The notes beneath the pieces were generated by a model. The model saw only the letters and a program-made list of their open reading frames with translations. It did not search any database and had not been told where the DNA came from. This document shows, piece after piece, positions 1 to 6,900 of a DNA stretch of 10,560 bases. Each line of letters begins with the position of its first letter. The stretch's first letter is position 1. The stretch comes from JBPOJN01 sp052033505. Its GTDB lineage: Bacteria > UBA10199 > JACPAL01 > GCA-016699445. Position numbers and translations under genes: made by a program. The stretch spans positions 1 through 10,560 of the forward strand of contig JBPOJN010000030.1 of the NCBI GenBank assembly GCA_052033505.1, read 5' to 3'.

Positions 1-1
1 C

Positions 2-2173
2 CCTAATGATGCGGTAGACGGCCGTCCCGCGAACGTCATTGGTTACCTCCTCGCTTACGCGGGCAGCGGATTCCCGCCCGCGGAAGACGCGGCGCAAAGG
101 CTTCTCGGGATCGGTGAAGCCAACGAGCGCAAAGGCCAAGGCCAGATCGCCATGGGCGCCTATGGCTTCGTAAAAATTTTCTCTGAAAAAAATTCTCAGA
201 AGAAGGCGGAAAAACTGATCCGGCTGGCGTCCGGTCACGGCAGTTTCCTGGAAAACGTCGAACGGGCCGTCGACGCGATGAGCCCCGAGGAGATCGCACG
301 GGACGTCGTATTGTTCGGGGCGATCGGAAAAGTCGGCACTGTCGCCCGCATCGCGATGGCGAGTCGTCTCAGTGAAGCAGGAATGGCCGGCTGGAAGGTG
401 TGGCTTTTCTCTCACACCGCCGAAGTTGTGACTGCCGGAACCGGATTTTTCTTTTACGGCATCCATCAAGAACTTCAGAACGGCGGAGATCCGGATAAAG
501 TCTTAAGCTCCGGTCATCTCGCGCGTCGTTATGGGGCGAGTCTTTTGATGCTGGGGCTGACTAAGGTCGGTGGAGGTGCCGGGACCTTGGCTGGTGAAAA
601 TCAAATCGCTCAATGGGGATTCACTCATGCGGGCAGCTTCCTGGGGATGGCGTCTTCGAGCTACGCGAGCCGGCTTCTGGGATTGGAAGAAGGTTCCGTA
701 TCTGATTGGGCCCCTTTAGCCAATGCGGGCGTATTTTACCTCACGTACGCGGCGGGCGGGGCGGTCATGAATTCGCCCGCCCCCCGGGGCATTGAGCCTG
801 TGTCATTAAAGAGACCCGTAGAAACTCAGAAACGTGTTGGTACTGATGGCTCCAAACCAGTCGATGCTATGATCGATGTAGCCACGCGAAATCATATCAG
901 AGCGGTTGAGGACGCTTTTGTGAAGTCTTTCCCTGATATGCAGGGGCAATCGGTAAATGGCAGGAAGCTCAACGAAGCGGTGAGCGTGGTGAAATCAGAC
1001 GGGGTTCATATTTGCGTTCGAGGAGCCAAGTCCAAAGCTCAATGGATTGACTATCTTTCGGGATCCTCGGAAGCAAAAGCAACGGGATCGCCGGATGTTT
1101 TTGAATTTTACAAAGACGGAGTTTCTTTTCGGGTCAGGGTTGAAGTGGATACGGAAATGCTGGCGAATGCGCCTTCTCGTCTCAGTGTCGAGGAAAGTAC
1201 GAAAGCGGGTCGGAATGCACCGCCTCGGCCTGGCGTCCCGGACGAGACCGTCACCCCGAAAGAGAATGGAAATTACGTTGGCCGCGATACCAGGCAGAGC
1301 GAAAATGTCGACCAGTCCGATACGTTACAAGATCCGCGGCCGGTGCGAAGAATACGAGACATAAACTTTGGAAGCGAGGGAACACCCGTTGAAGATACTC
1401 AAGTGATGTCGAAGGCGGCAAAAAGATCCGAAAAATTGATTCCGGATGAATCTCAAGTCCAGCAAGTGCAGACGGAAAAAGACATGTTGGTTTCGGCTAA
1501 AAGAGTTTCTCAATTATGGAACGATATCATCGACCTGCGTAAGGACATCAGCGAATTGGGACAACGCCTGAAGCGGAAGCAATTGACTCCGGAAGAGCAG
1601 AATGAGCTGAATCGAAAGCTCGAGTCACAAAAAGAGGTGATGAGACGGTACGAAGACGAGCTGGAGGCGTTGATAGATCGATTCAGGCTCCCCGCCGAGC
1701 TGTCTCCAGCATCTCCCTGGGAGCGCACTCTTCAAGAAGTGACTACAATCCAACAAGACGTGCAATCAGGAATTGAAGCCATAACGTCCGCATGCCGCTC
1801 TCCTTGGAGTGCGACCGTAGGGATGGAGGGGGAACCGATCGCCCAAGTCCGGGATCAGATTTCTTCGATGACCGATGGACACTTGAATATCGTTGCCATG
1901 ACGGAAGCTATTTTTAGCCGCCGATATGAAGGAAGGGAAGGCTCGATCGAGGGTGGAATTTTGAAAATAGGGGTGAAAAGAGGTGGCAGCGTCGAGGCCG
2001 TGGCCGATGCGGTCATTCATACGCTCGAGAAAAATAAAGGTGCCGATGCGGTTCCGGAATTTCTAAAAGCCGAAAGTTCCATTACACCTACGGAAGCTGT
2101 CCTTATTTTCAATGATCCCAGGTACCCCGACGTTTTCTACGAAGTCCGAATCGAAAAACCAAAAACTCCGTAA
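2..2173 (+). CDS. Large unclassified protein with central coiled coil, 5' end outside the window
   Basis: The frame is open from base 2, so the Met codon at 152 is probably internal and the true start lies upstream. At least 723 residues are visible. I do not recognise a family. The N-terminal third (to about base 790) has several Gly/Ala-rich hydrophobic stretches around bases 420-470, 530-590, 620-680 and 720-770, which could be membrane-associated or buried helices. A polar, Pro/Thr/Glu-rich linker follows (about 1150-1480). A charged heptad-like region at about 1490-1690 looks like a coiled coil. Two segments, about 1004-1150 and 1961-2155, look like related beta-alpha-beta-beta modules. 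No catalytic motif is evident. The gene ends in TAA at 2171-2173, and the following gene continues in the same frame, so the two may once have been one protein. Coding status is well supported by length; function is unknown. Confidence 0.8.
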   Translation, partial: PNDAVDGRPANVIGYLLAYAGSGFPPAEDAAQRLLGIGEANERKGQGQIAMGAYGFVKIFSEKNSQKKAEKLIRLASGHGSFLENVERAVDAMSPEEIARDVVLFGAIGKVGTVARIAMASRLSEAGMAGWKVWLFSHTAEVVTAGTGFFFYGIHQELQNGGDPDKVLSSGHLARRYGASLLMLGLTKVGGGAGTLAGENQIAQWGFTHAGSFLGMASSSYASRLLGLEEGSVSDWAPLANAGVFYLTYAAGGAVMNSPAPRGIEPVSLKRPVETQKRVGTDGSKPVDAMIDVATRNHIRAVEDAFVKSFPDMQGQSVNGRKLNEAVSVVKSDGVHICVRGAKSKAQWIDYLSGSSEAKATGSPDVFEFYKDGVSFRVRVEVDTEMLANAPSRLSVEESTKAGRNAPPRPGVPDETVTPKENGNYVGRDTRQSENVDQSDTLQDPRPVRRIRDINFGSEGTPVEDTQVMSKAAKRSEKLIPDESQVQQVQTEKDMLVSAKRVSQLWNDIIDLRKDISELGQRLKRKQLTPEEQNELNRKLESQKEVMRRYEDELEALIDRFRLPAELSPASPWERTLQEVTTIQQDVQSGIEAITSACRSPWSATVGMEGEPIAQVRDQISSMTDGHLNIVAMTEAIFSRRYEGREGSIEGGILKIGVKRGGSVEAVADAVIHTLEKNKGADAVPEFLKAESSITPTEAVLIFNDPRYPDVFYEVRIEKPKTP

Positions 2174-2194
2174 AAACTATTAGGTCGCAACTTT

Positions 2195-3514
2195 TTGCCC
2201 TTGAGGACGATTGAATGCCTCGTCATGTTGGGGGCTTCCTTTTTAACAAATCATCCTGCACTCAGAAGGCTCGATGCCTCCCATCTGGACGCTCGTGCGC
2301 CGGAGAACAATTCGCTTTATGAGCACATTACCTTCCAGGTGGCCCGAGCGACTGCTCGCTCTAGCACACGAGATAATCTGGAAGCTTTGATAGAAATTAT
2401 ATCGGCTCCCTACTCTTTAAATGATCTTGTGGCTTTTTCCCGTCAGATCGGCCTGATCGCTCATTTTGAGCTTAAGCCGGCGGCTACGGGCCTCGATCGG
2501 TTTTTTAAGACGGCTCAATCCAAGCTGGTTCACGGCCGGAGGTCTATTGGATTGGATGGGGGAGGTTATCTTCTCGGATGGGAAGAAATGTCGTCTCAGT
2601 TTCGCGATGCATTGCAGAACCTTCATTTGGCAGGGGGGAGCGCTTATGTCCTCGGGCAAGCGCTCGACAGCCCTTTTCCTTTTTTGACGATGAATCGATT
2701 GATGCACCTTTGTATGACCCGTGACTTTCAATTCAAAACTTTAGAGCTGGCCAATTTTCCTTGGGATCAAAAAGAGCCTCACATGCCGGCCTCCGCAGGA
2801 GATTTGAAAGGAACCATTCACGACGGTTTTCTGGTCGCGGATAATCTCTCCTGTCTTAACGTCTTGGAAAACATTCGTCGAAATACGGATGAATCCGCCA
2901 GAGTCCAAAACGGTCGGCGATGGGAAGAGAGGGCGGTGGCTGTTGGTTCCGGTTTTTCGAAGATCAATGAGGAGCTTCTTGCAGAGCTTTTAAAAATTCA
3001 AGGCACACCGGCCTCGTTACGGCTTTCAGAAGCTTTGGAGCGTCGTGACATCAGGGTCAAGATCATGTCGCTTCAAGAAGTAGAGGACAAGCAGCAAGAA
3101 GAAGTGAAAGCTGGCAGAAAACATCGGACGGTGGGTGTGAGTCTGGAGGGAATCGAGGCTTTTTACAGTTTCGATGAGACGGGTCCCTGGATCGGACTGT
3201 CCCGAGAAAAGCTAGTTCAATTTGACTGGAAAAATCCGAACCAGTTACTGGAGCTTGCTTCGCGCGTTCTTCATGAAGGAAGCGCTCACATTTTAAGCCA
3301 AATTGAAGATCGCCAGGATCAAGACTGGCCCGACAACCATCTTTTCGCCGCGGAGATGGAAGCTTTCGGCGAAGAAATACTTTTTCGATATGTGAACGGA
3401 GATCAGTCCCTGTATCAAACCATAGCTCAATACAATCCCTTAAGCTTCGGTCTCGCCCTTAGGAATTTCATCGAACATGTTTATTTTCGAAATGCTCAGC
3501 CTTTAGCTTTCTAA
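2195..3514 (+). CDS. Unclassified protein with C-terminal HExxxH zincin-like motif
   Basis: This is a 439-residue frame with no family I can name. Near the C-terminus, H360-E361-G-S-A-H365 sits in a predicted helix (VLHEGSAHILSQ) preceded by a possible edge strand, with Glu-rich helix AAEMEAFGEE (E387, E389, E393, E394) about 22 residues later. That layout resembles gluzincin metallopeptidases. The one-residue-longer HExxxH form is known from dipeptidyl peptidase III (family M49). Activity is only inferred. The start is unclear. TTG at 2195 has only a weak upstream AGGT, and ATG 2225 has no well-spaced Shine-Dalgarno. The best-spaced pair, GAGGA at 2203-2207 with ATG 2215, belongs to another frame that stops at 2320-2322. 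The frame is open back to the TAA at 2171-2173 of the preceding gene. No signal peptide is evident with the starts considered. It ends 17 bases from the convergent stop of the SPFH gene. Confidence 0.75.
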   Translation: MPLRTIECLVMLGASFLTNHPALRRLDASHLDARAPENNSLYEHITFQVARATARSSTRDNLEALIEIISAPYSLNDLVAFSRQIGLIAHFELKPAATGLDRFFKTAQSKLVHGRRSIGLDGGGYLLGWEEMSSQFRDALQNLHLAGGSAYVLGQALDSPFPFLTMNRLMHLCMTRDFQFKTLELANFPWDQKEPHMPASAGDLKGTIHDGFLVADNLSCLNVLENIRRNTDESARVQNGRRWEERAVAVGSGFSKINEELLAELLKIQGTPASLRLSEALERRDIRVKIMSLQEVEDKQQEEVKAGRKHRTVGVSLEGIEAFYSFDETGPWIGLSREKLVQFDWKNPNQLLELASRVLHEGSAHILSQIEDRQDQDWPDNHLFAAEMEAFGEEILFRYVNGDQSLYQTIAQYNPLSFGLALRNFIEHVYFRNAQPLAF

Positions 3515-3531
3515 TTCAGAAAACTCTAAAT

Positions 3532-4467
3532 TCAAGCAACGGGCGTCTTCTTGCTGCTCTTGACCTGTTCCAACGTCGAAAAGGCCGTGGCCAGCATGGC
3601 GCTGACGTCGGCGACGTTCGAGGGGATGATCATTGTGTTGGTGTTCTTGGCAAGCCAACCGAATTGACCGATGTAGCTTTCGGCCACGCGGAGCCTGGAG
3701 GCTTCGGAACCGCCCGGTGCGTTTAACGTGTCAGCCACGACTTTGAGTCCATCAGCCGTGGCTTTGGCGACCGCGAAAATTGCGGAAGCCTGGCCTTCGG
3801 CTTCGTTGATTTGTTTCTGGCGGATGGCTTCGGAGTTCTTGATCGTTTCCTGCTTGATACCTTCGGCGCGGTTGATCTTCGCATCGCGCTCGCCTTCGGA
3901 GGCTAAGATAATCGCGCGCTTTTCACGTTCGGCGCGCATCTGCTTTTCCATCGCAGCCAAGATGTCTTGGGGCGGCGTGATGGACTTGATTTCGTAGCGC
4001 AGGACTTTCACGCCCCACGGGTCGGTGGCTTTGTCGATCGCCATGACGACGGCGTTATTGATGTGTTCGCGTTCTTCGAAGGTACGGTCCAAGTCGATCT
4101 TGCCGATTTCCGAGCGGAGCGTTGTCTGCGCGAGCTGGACGATGGCCGGAAGATAATTATGAACGCCGTAAGACGCCTTCGCCGCGTCCATGACGCGGAA
4201 GAAAAGAACGCCGTCGATGCCGACCTGGACGTTATCGCGCGTGATGCAGATCTGCTCCGGGATGTCGAGGACGACTTCTTTCAAGCTGTGCTTGTAGCGG
4301 ATCGTCTCGATGAAGGGGACGATGATGTAGAGGCCGGCCGTCAGGGTGCGGCTGTATTTGCCTAATCGCTCGACGACGTAGCTGCTTTGCTGGGGCACGA
4401 TGCGAACCGTGCGGAGCAGAAGTACGAAGGCGAAGATGACGAATATAAGTGCTGCGTATGACGGCAT
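3532..4467 (-). CDS. qmcA: QmcA-type SPFH/stomatin-like (paraslipin) membrane protein
   Basis: This is a 311-residue protein, close to the 305 of E. coli QmcA. SPFH proteins oligomerise on the inner membrane and organise membrane microdomains, often influencing FtsH-type proteolysis. One N-terminal membrane segment (about residues 4-18) is followed directly by the family signature VRIVPQ...VVERLGKYSRTL.PGL-like region (here TAGLYIIVPF, residues 43-52). The SPFH domain runs to about residue 180 with conserved ATDPWGVKVLRYEI (147-160). An Ala/Glu/Arg-rich coiled region (about 175-235) has repeated AEG motifs, and the C-terminal region is hydrophobic. ATG 4467 is chosen because MPSYAAL begins the expected N-terminus and TAAGGAG lies 6 bases upstream. 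A frame extension to 4584 would only add residues overlapping the nfeD-like gene. It lies 14 bases after that gene, so the two are very probably one operon. Confidence 0.95.
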   Translation of the reverse strand: MPSYAALIFVIFAFVLLLRTVRIVPQQSSYVVERLGKYSRTLTAGLYIIVPFIETIRYKHSLKEVVLDIPEQICITRDNVQVGIDGVLFFRVMDAAKASYGVHNYLPAIVQLAQTTLRSEIGKIDLDRTFEEREHINNAVVMAIDKATDPWGVKVLRYEIKSITPPQDILAAMEKQMRAEREKRAIILASEGERDAKINRAEGIKQETIKNSEAIRQKQINEAEGQASAIFAVAKATADGLKVVADTLNAPGGSEASRLRVAESYIGQFGWLAKNTNTMIIPSNVADVSAMLATAFSTLEQVKSSKKTPVA

Positions 4468-4473
4468 GGAAAT

Positions 4474-4480
4474 CTCCTTA
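4474..4480 (-). promoter_or_regulatory. Shine-Dalgarno of the SPFH gene
   Basis: On the minus strand this reads TAAGGAG, 6 bases before ATG 4467. It lies between the nfeD-like stop and the SPFH start. It decides the start codon against the longer in-frame extension. Confidence 0.85.
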
Positions 4481-4481
4481 T

Positions 4482-4910
4482 TTATGATACGGATTTTAAG
4501 ATCAGCTTCACGCCTTCGGTGCGCGTGATGAAGGCTTGAGATCCTTTTTTTAAAATATGATCCGACTCGTTCACGGCGGTCCAAGACGTCCCTTGATGAA
4601 GGATGTGGGCTTCGCCTTTGGCCGGAACGTCGCTGGTCAGGGTGATGGGCTGCTTCGTTTCGAAGTGGATTCCGTTTTCAGCCAGGAGGCCTTTTTTGAC
4701 TTTTTTCCGAAAGAAAAGAAGGCCCGAGATGCCGATAGCGGCGAAAATGCTGATTTCAATCGGGAGGTTATTAAGTCCCAAATATTTGCCGATCGCGACG
4801 ACTAAGGCTCCGATTCCGAAGAAAAGAAGGATCAGCGTCAGAGAAAACATCTCCGCAATCACCAGCGCGAGGGCCAAAGCGACCCAGAAAAAAGGAGTAG
4901 TGGTTTCCAT
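4482..4910 (-). CDS. NfeD/YbbJ-type membrane protein, partner of SPFH protein
   Basis: This is a short-form NfeD family protein, about 142 residues from ATG 4910. These are inner-membrane proteins with a cytoplasmic C-terminal OB-fold domain that act with SPFH proteins such as QmcA. Two hydrophobic regions (about residues 7-40 and 51-67) are followed by basic residues FRKKVKK, and a beta-rich domain fills about 74-142, with the family-like stretch LTSDVPAKGEAHI...GTSWTAV. There is no N-terminal ClpP-like protease domain, so this is the short class. The start is uncertain. ATG 4910 (METTTPFFWV) matches the expected N-terminus, ATG 4916 is two residues longer, and a TTG at 4952 would give 156 residues. 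None has a clear Shine-Dalgarno. The SPFH gene follows after 14 bases, the usual conserved order. Confidence 0.9.
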   Translation of the reverse strand: METTTPFFWVALALALVIAEMFSLTLILLFFGIGALVVAIGKYLGLNNLPIEISIFAAIGISGLLFFRKKVKKGLLAENGIHFETKQPITLTSDVPAKGEAHILHQGTSWTAVNESDHILKKGSQAFITRTEGVKLILKSVS

Positions 4911-5052
4911 AGGCATGAGGCTGGTTGTAGCGGAGGAGACGGAGGATTGCAAAAAGATTATCGGGGCGGCCGCGCCTTAAGCGTATACAGGAGAATGCTT
5001 TTTGTACGCCCTGGCATTGAGGTTCTTTGAGAAGGGCGGTACATAGTTTATT
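4911..5052. promoter_or_regulatory. Divergent intergenic region between nfeD-like and TIGR02147 genes
   Basis: These 142 bases must hold the promoters of both the minus-strand nfeD-SPFH pair and the plus-strand operon. On the plus strand, TTGAGG (5017-5022) is followed after 17 bases by TACATA (5040-5045). TTGAGA (5027-5032) with TATTAT (5049-5054) after 16 bases looks better, but would start transcription inside the coding region. On the minus strand GATAAT (4957-4962) is a possible -10 without a clear -35. None is decisive. An imperfect inverted repeat spans 5003-5043. Confidence 0.4.
5003..5043. repeat. Imperfect inverted repeat before the TIGR02147 gene
   Basis: TGTACGCCC (5003-5011) and GGGCGGTACA (5034-5043) are reverse complements over nine pairs with one extra G in the right arm. 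They are separated by 22 bases and end 9 bases before the start codon. This could be an operator for a DNA-binding protein or a leader hairpin. The role is inferred only from position. Confidence 0.4.
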
Positions 5053-5895
5053 ATGGCTCGCTCCGCTCCTGCAGACGTCGTTCTCTTTTCCTATCTCGAT
5101 TACCGCCTTTACCTGCGCGACTGGTACGAAGCGCGTAAAGCCAGCCGGAAATCCGTCTCCTTCCGGTCTTTCTCGCAGCGTGCGGGATTCCGTTCTCCGA
5201 ATTTTTTCAAGCTCGTCATGGAAGGGAAGCGGAATCTCACGGAGGATTCGCTCGCTAAATTCGCCGACGGCCTTCGATTAAACCGCCAAGAAAGGGATTT
5301 TTTCAAAAACTTGGTCCTGTTCAACCAGGCTGCTGCGCATGAGGACAAAGACCTATATTATAAGCGCCTTCTGGAAACGCGTGAATTCGCGCGTCTCCGC
5401 CCGATGGAAAAAAGCCGCTACGAGTATTACGCGACTTGGTATCATCCGGTGATCCGCGAGTTGGCCGTATCCCCGGAATACGACGGGACCGATGCGTGGA
5501 TCGCGGCGCGTTTGCACCCCACGGTGACGGTCGAACAAGTCAGGAAATCTTTAGAACTGCTCGTGACCTTAGGATTTTTGCGAAAAAAAGGCGCCCGCCG
5601 CTGGACGCAAACCGAGCCCTTGGTGACGACGGGCGCCGAAGTCCCTTCGGTCACGCTCATGAATTACCATCAAAGCCTCTTGGCCTTGATTCGAGAGGCT
5701 CTTCCGGCGATCCCGTCCTCGGAGAGAGACATTAGCGCCTTGACCTTGGGCGTCTCCCGCGACAAGCTGCCTGTCTTGAAGAAAAAGATTCAGGACTTCC
5801 GCCGGGAGATCTTGCGTTTCGTCTCCTTGGAAGAAAAGCCGGAAGACGTCGTGATGCTGAATATCCAATTCTTCCCCGTCACGCGGCGTCCTTAA
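5053..5895 (+). CDS. TIGR02147 family protein (DUF4423), putative transcriptional regulator
   Basis: This 280-residue protein is of the TIGR02147 type, a family expanded in Fibrobacter and present in Bdellovibrio-like bacteria. Its molecular role is not firmly known, but the fold suggests helix-turn-helix regulation. The family hallmarks are visible: an N-terminal DYR-x-(Y/F)LRDWYEARK segment (residues 16-29), then SFRSFSQRAGF, SPNFFKLVMEGKRNL (a helix-turn-helix-like stretch, about 48-62), and LNRQERDFFKNLVLFNQA (about 76-93). A winged-helix-like middle has LELLVTLGFLRK. The C-terminal ERDISALTLGVS and a terminal VVMLNIQFFPVT strand complete the pattern. Start ATG 5053 fits the family N-terminus although the nearest purine-rich stretch (AGAAGGG) is about 16 bases away, so it may be leaderless or weakly initiated. 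It stands first in a run with the lipoprotein (12-base gap) and the cysteine desulfurase. Family members often neighbour secreted proteins, which this context fits. Confidence 0.88.
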   Translation: MARSAPADVVLFSYLDYRLYLRDWYEARKASRKSVSFRSFSQRAGFRSPNFFKLVMEGKRNLTEDSLAKFADGLRLNRQERDFFKNLVLFNQAAAHEDKDLYYKRLLETREFARLRPMEKSRYEYYATWYHPVIRELAVSPEYDGTDAWIAARLHPTVTVEQVRKSLELLVTLGFLRKKGARRWTQTEPLVTTGAEVPSVTLMNYHQSLLALIREALPAIPSSERDISALTLGVSRDKLPVLKKKIQDFRREILRFVSLEEKPEDVVMLNIQFFPVTRRP

Positions 5896-5907
5896 AGAGG
5901 AGATGAC

Positions 5908-6900
5908 GTGAAAAATTTTAAGTTTCTTTTCGCCGGTCTTTGGTTGGTTGTGGGGTTGGTTTTAGCCATGGCGGGTTGCGGCGCTACGGGCGGTTCCGAA
6001 GCCGGAAATCCGAGCCGTTCGGTGGCAGGTCTCGTCGCGAGTGATTCCGGTTCATCCGCATTACAGACCTTAGTTGCTTGCCCGGCCGATACGGTCGTTA
6101 TTCGAAACGCGTTTTCCGAAGAGCGTCGCGTCGCCATCGCCCAGGATTGTTCGTTCCGCCTCTCTCTGCCGGCTCATAATGACGCCTATACGGTTTCATT
6201 CCTCAGCGGTCCTTCCGTCGTGTCCTCTGCGATATTTCAAAACAGCCCCGATCGTTTCCCGCAGCCGGTTTTCGTCGTATCCGAAGCGGCGGCCGAGATG
6301 AATTTGGGGAGCTTCGTTTTAAACCAAAGCAGCATCACCCCCGAAAATCCGCCGGCGGCGCAGAACGACTGGGATCACGACGGCATCGTGGATTATGACG
6401 ATAACGACGACGACGGCGACGGCGTCGCGGATAAGGACGAAAGAGATTGCGACTTAGACGGTATCATCGATGATTTGGATACGGACGCGGCTTCTTGCGC
6501 CGCAAACATAATAACTGCGCTGCAAACGCCGTTGGAAGTTTTGCCGCATGCCGGCGCAGGATTGGCCGACGACCAAAAAGTAGTCACGACGCAAGCGGTA
6601 CGCGTGCGGTTTTCATGCCCTCTGGACGTGGATTCACTCACTTCGCAAAGCTTCGTTGTCACCGTGCCTGAGCTGCAGCAATACATAAGCTGTGTTCCAT
6701 CCTCCGCGGATCTTCTTGCTCCGGCCGGAGGCGGTTCCGGTTTTTTTAACGCCAATTCGAATATTCTAACCTGCAATTACGACGGCGAGTTAAAATCGGA
6801 TGTGGTCTATACGGCTATTTTACAGGGTCTTTCTTGCGAAGATGGAACTCCGCTTCCCGATTTTTCCTGGCAGTGGAAAACCGAGGCTTCGGTCCCATGA
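5908..6900 (+). CDS. Lipoprotein with Asp-rich calcium-type segment and C-terminal Ig-like (Big_5-type) domain
   Basis: This is a 330-residue exported protein starting at GTG 5908, with AGAGGAGA (5897-5904) just upstream as Shine-Dalgarno. Lys/Phe-rich n-region, hydrophobic core and LAMAGC give a lipobox with Cys24 as the lipidated residue. The mature N-terminus GATGGSEAGNP is a short motif I associate with lipoproteins of related bacteria. Residues about 38-140 look like a beta-sandwich. Residues 154-193 are dominated by Asp/Gly with DxDxDG-type repeats (DWDHDGIVDYDDNDDDGDG) resembling thrombospondin type 3 or EF-like calcium loops. Residues about 205-330 match the SbsA/Big_5 Ig-like pattern: VRVRFSCPLDVDSLT, then LTCNYDGELKSDVVYTAIL, then a final WQWKT strand. 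Several Cys (58, 81, 181, 197 and more) could form disulfides. The stop overlaps the desulfurase start by four bases. A cell-surface role is inferred; ligand unknown. Confidence 0.85.
   Translation: MKNFKFLFAGLWLVVGLVLAMAGCGATGGSEAGNPSRSVAGLVASDSGSSALQTLVACPADTVVIRNAFSEERRVAIAQDCSFRLSLPAHNDAYTVSFLSGPSVVSSAIFQNSPDRFPQPVFVVSEAAAEMNLGSFVLNQSSITPENPPAAQNDWDHDGIVDYDDNDDDGDGVADKDERDCDLDGIIDDLDTDAASCAANIITALQTPLEVLPHAGAGLADDQKVVTTQAVRVRFSCPLDVDSLTSQSFVVTVPELQQYISCVPSSADLLAPAGGGSGFFNANSNILTCNYDGELKSDVVYTAILQGLSCEDGTPLPDFSWQWKTEASVP

Noticed and set aside
2215..2322. 35-codon frame with well-spaced GAGGA and ATG overlapping the start of the second gene
   Set aside because: The peptide has no protein-like pattern, and the overlapping frame is far longer. 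A leader-peptide role cannot be excluded but is not supported; it is mentioned only as a start-site complication.
3967..4365. 132-codon open frame on the plus strand
   Set aside because: It lies wholly opposite the SPFH gene, and its Asp/Val/Arg-rich composition is what the complement of that gene produces; no family resemblance.
4603..4980. 125-codon open frame on the plus strand
   Set aside because: It is antisense to the NfeD-type gene, which has clear family features, and shows no domain or ribosome-binding site.
4995..5030. 11-codon frame with AGGAG before the TIGR02147 gene
   Set aside because: The spacing between AGGAG and ATG is only one base and the peptide is very short; likely chance.
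5027..5054. TTGAGA-16-TATTAT as promoter of the TIGR02147 gene
   Set aside because: The hexamers look good, but transcription would begin after the ATG at 5053, which the family alignment favours as start. It is kept only as a remark in the intergenic entry.
6393..6776. 127-codon Ser-rich frame on the minus strand
   Set aside because: The Ser-rich stretch is the complement of the Asp codons in the lipoprotein's calcium-type segment; it is a shadow.
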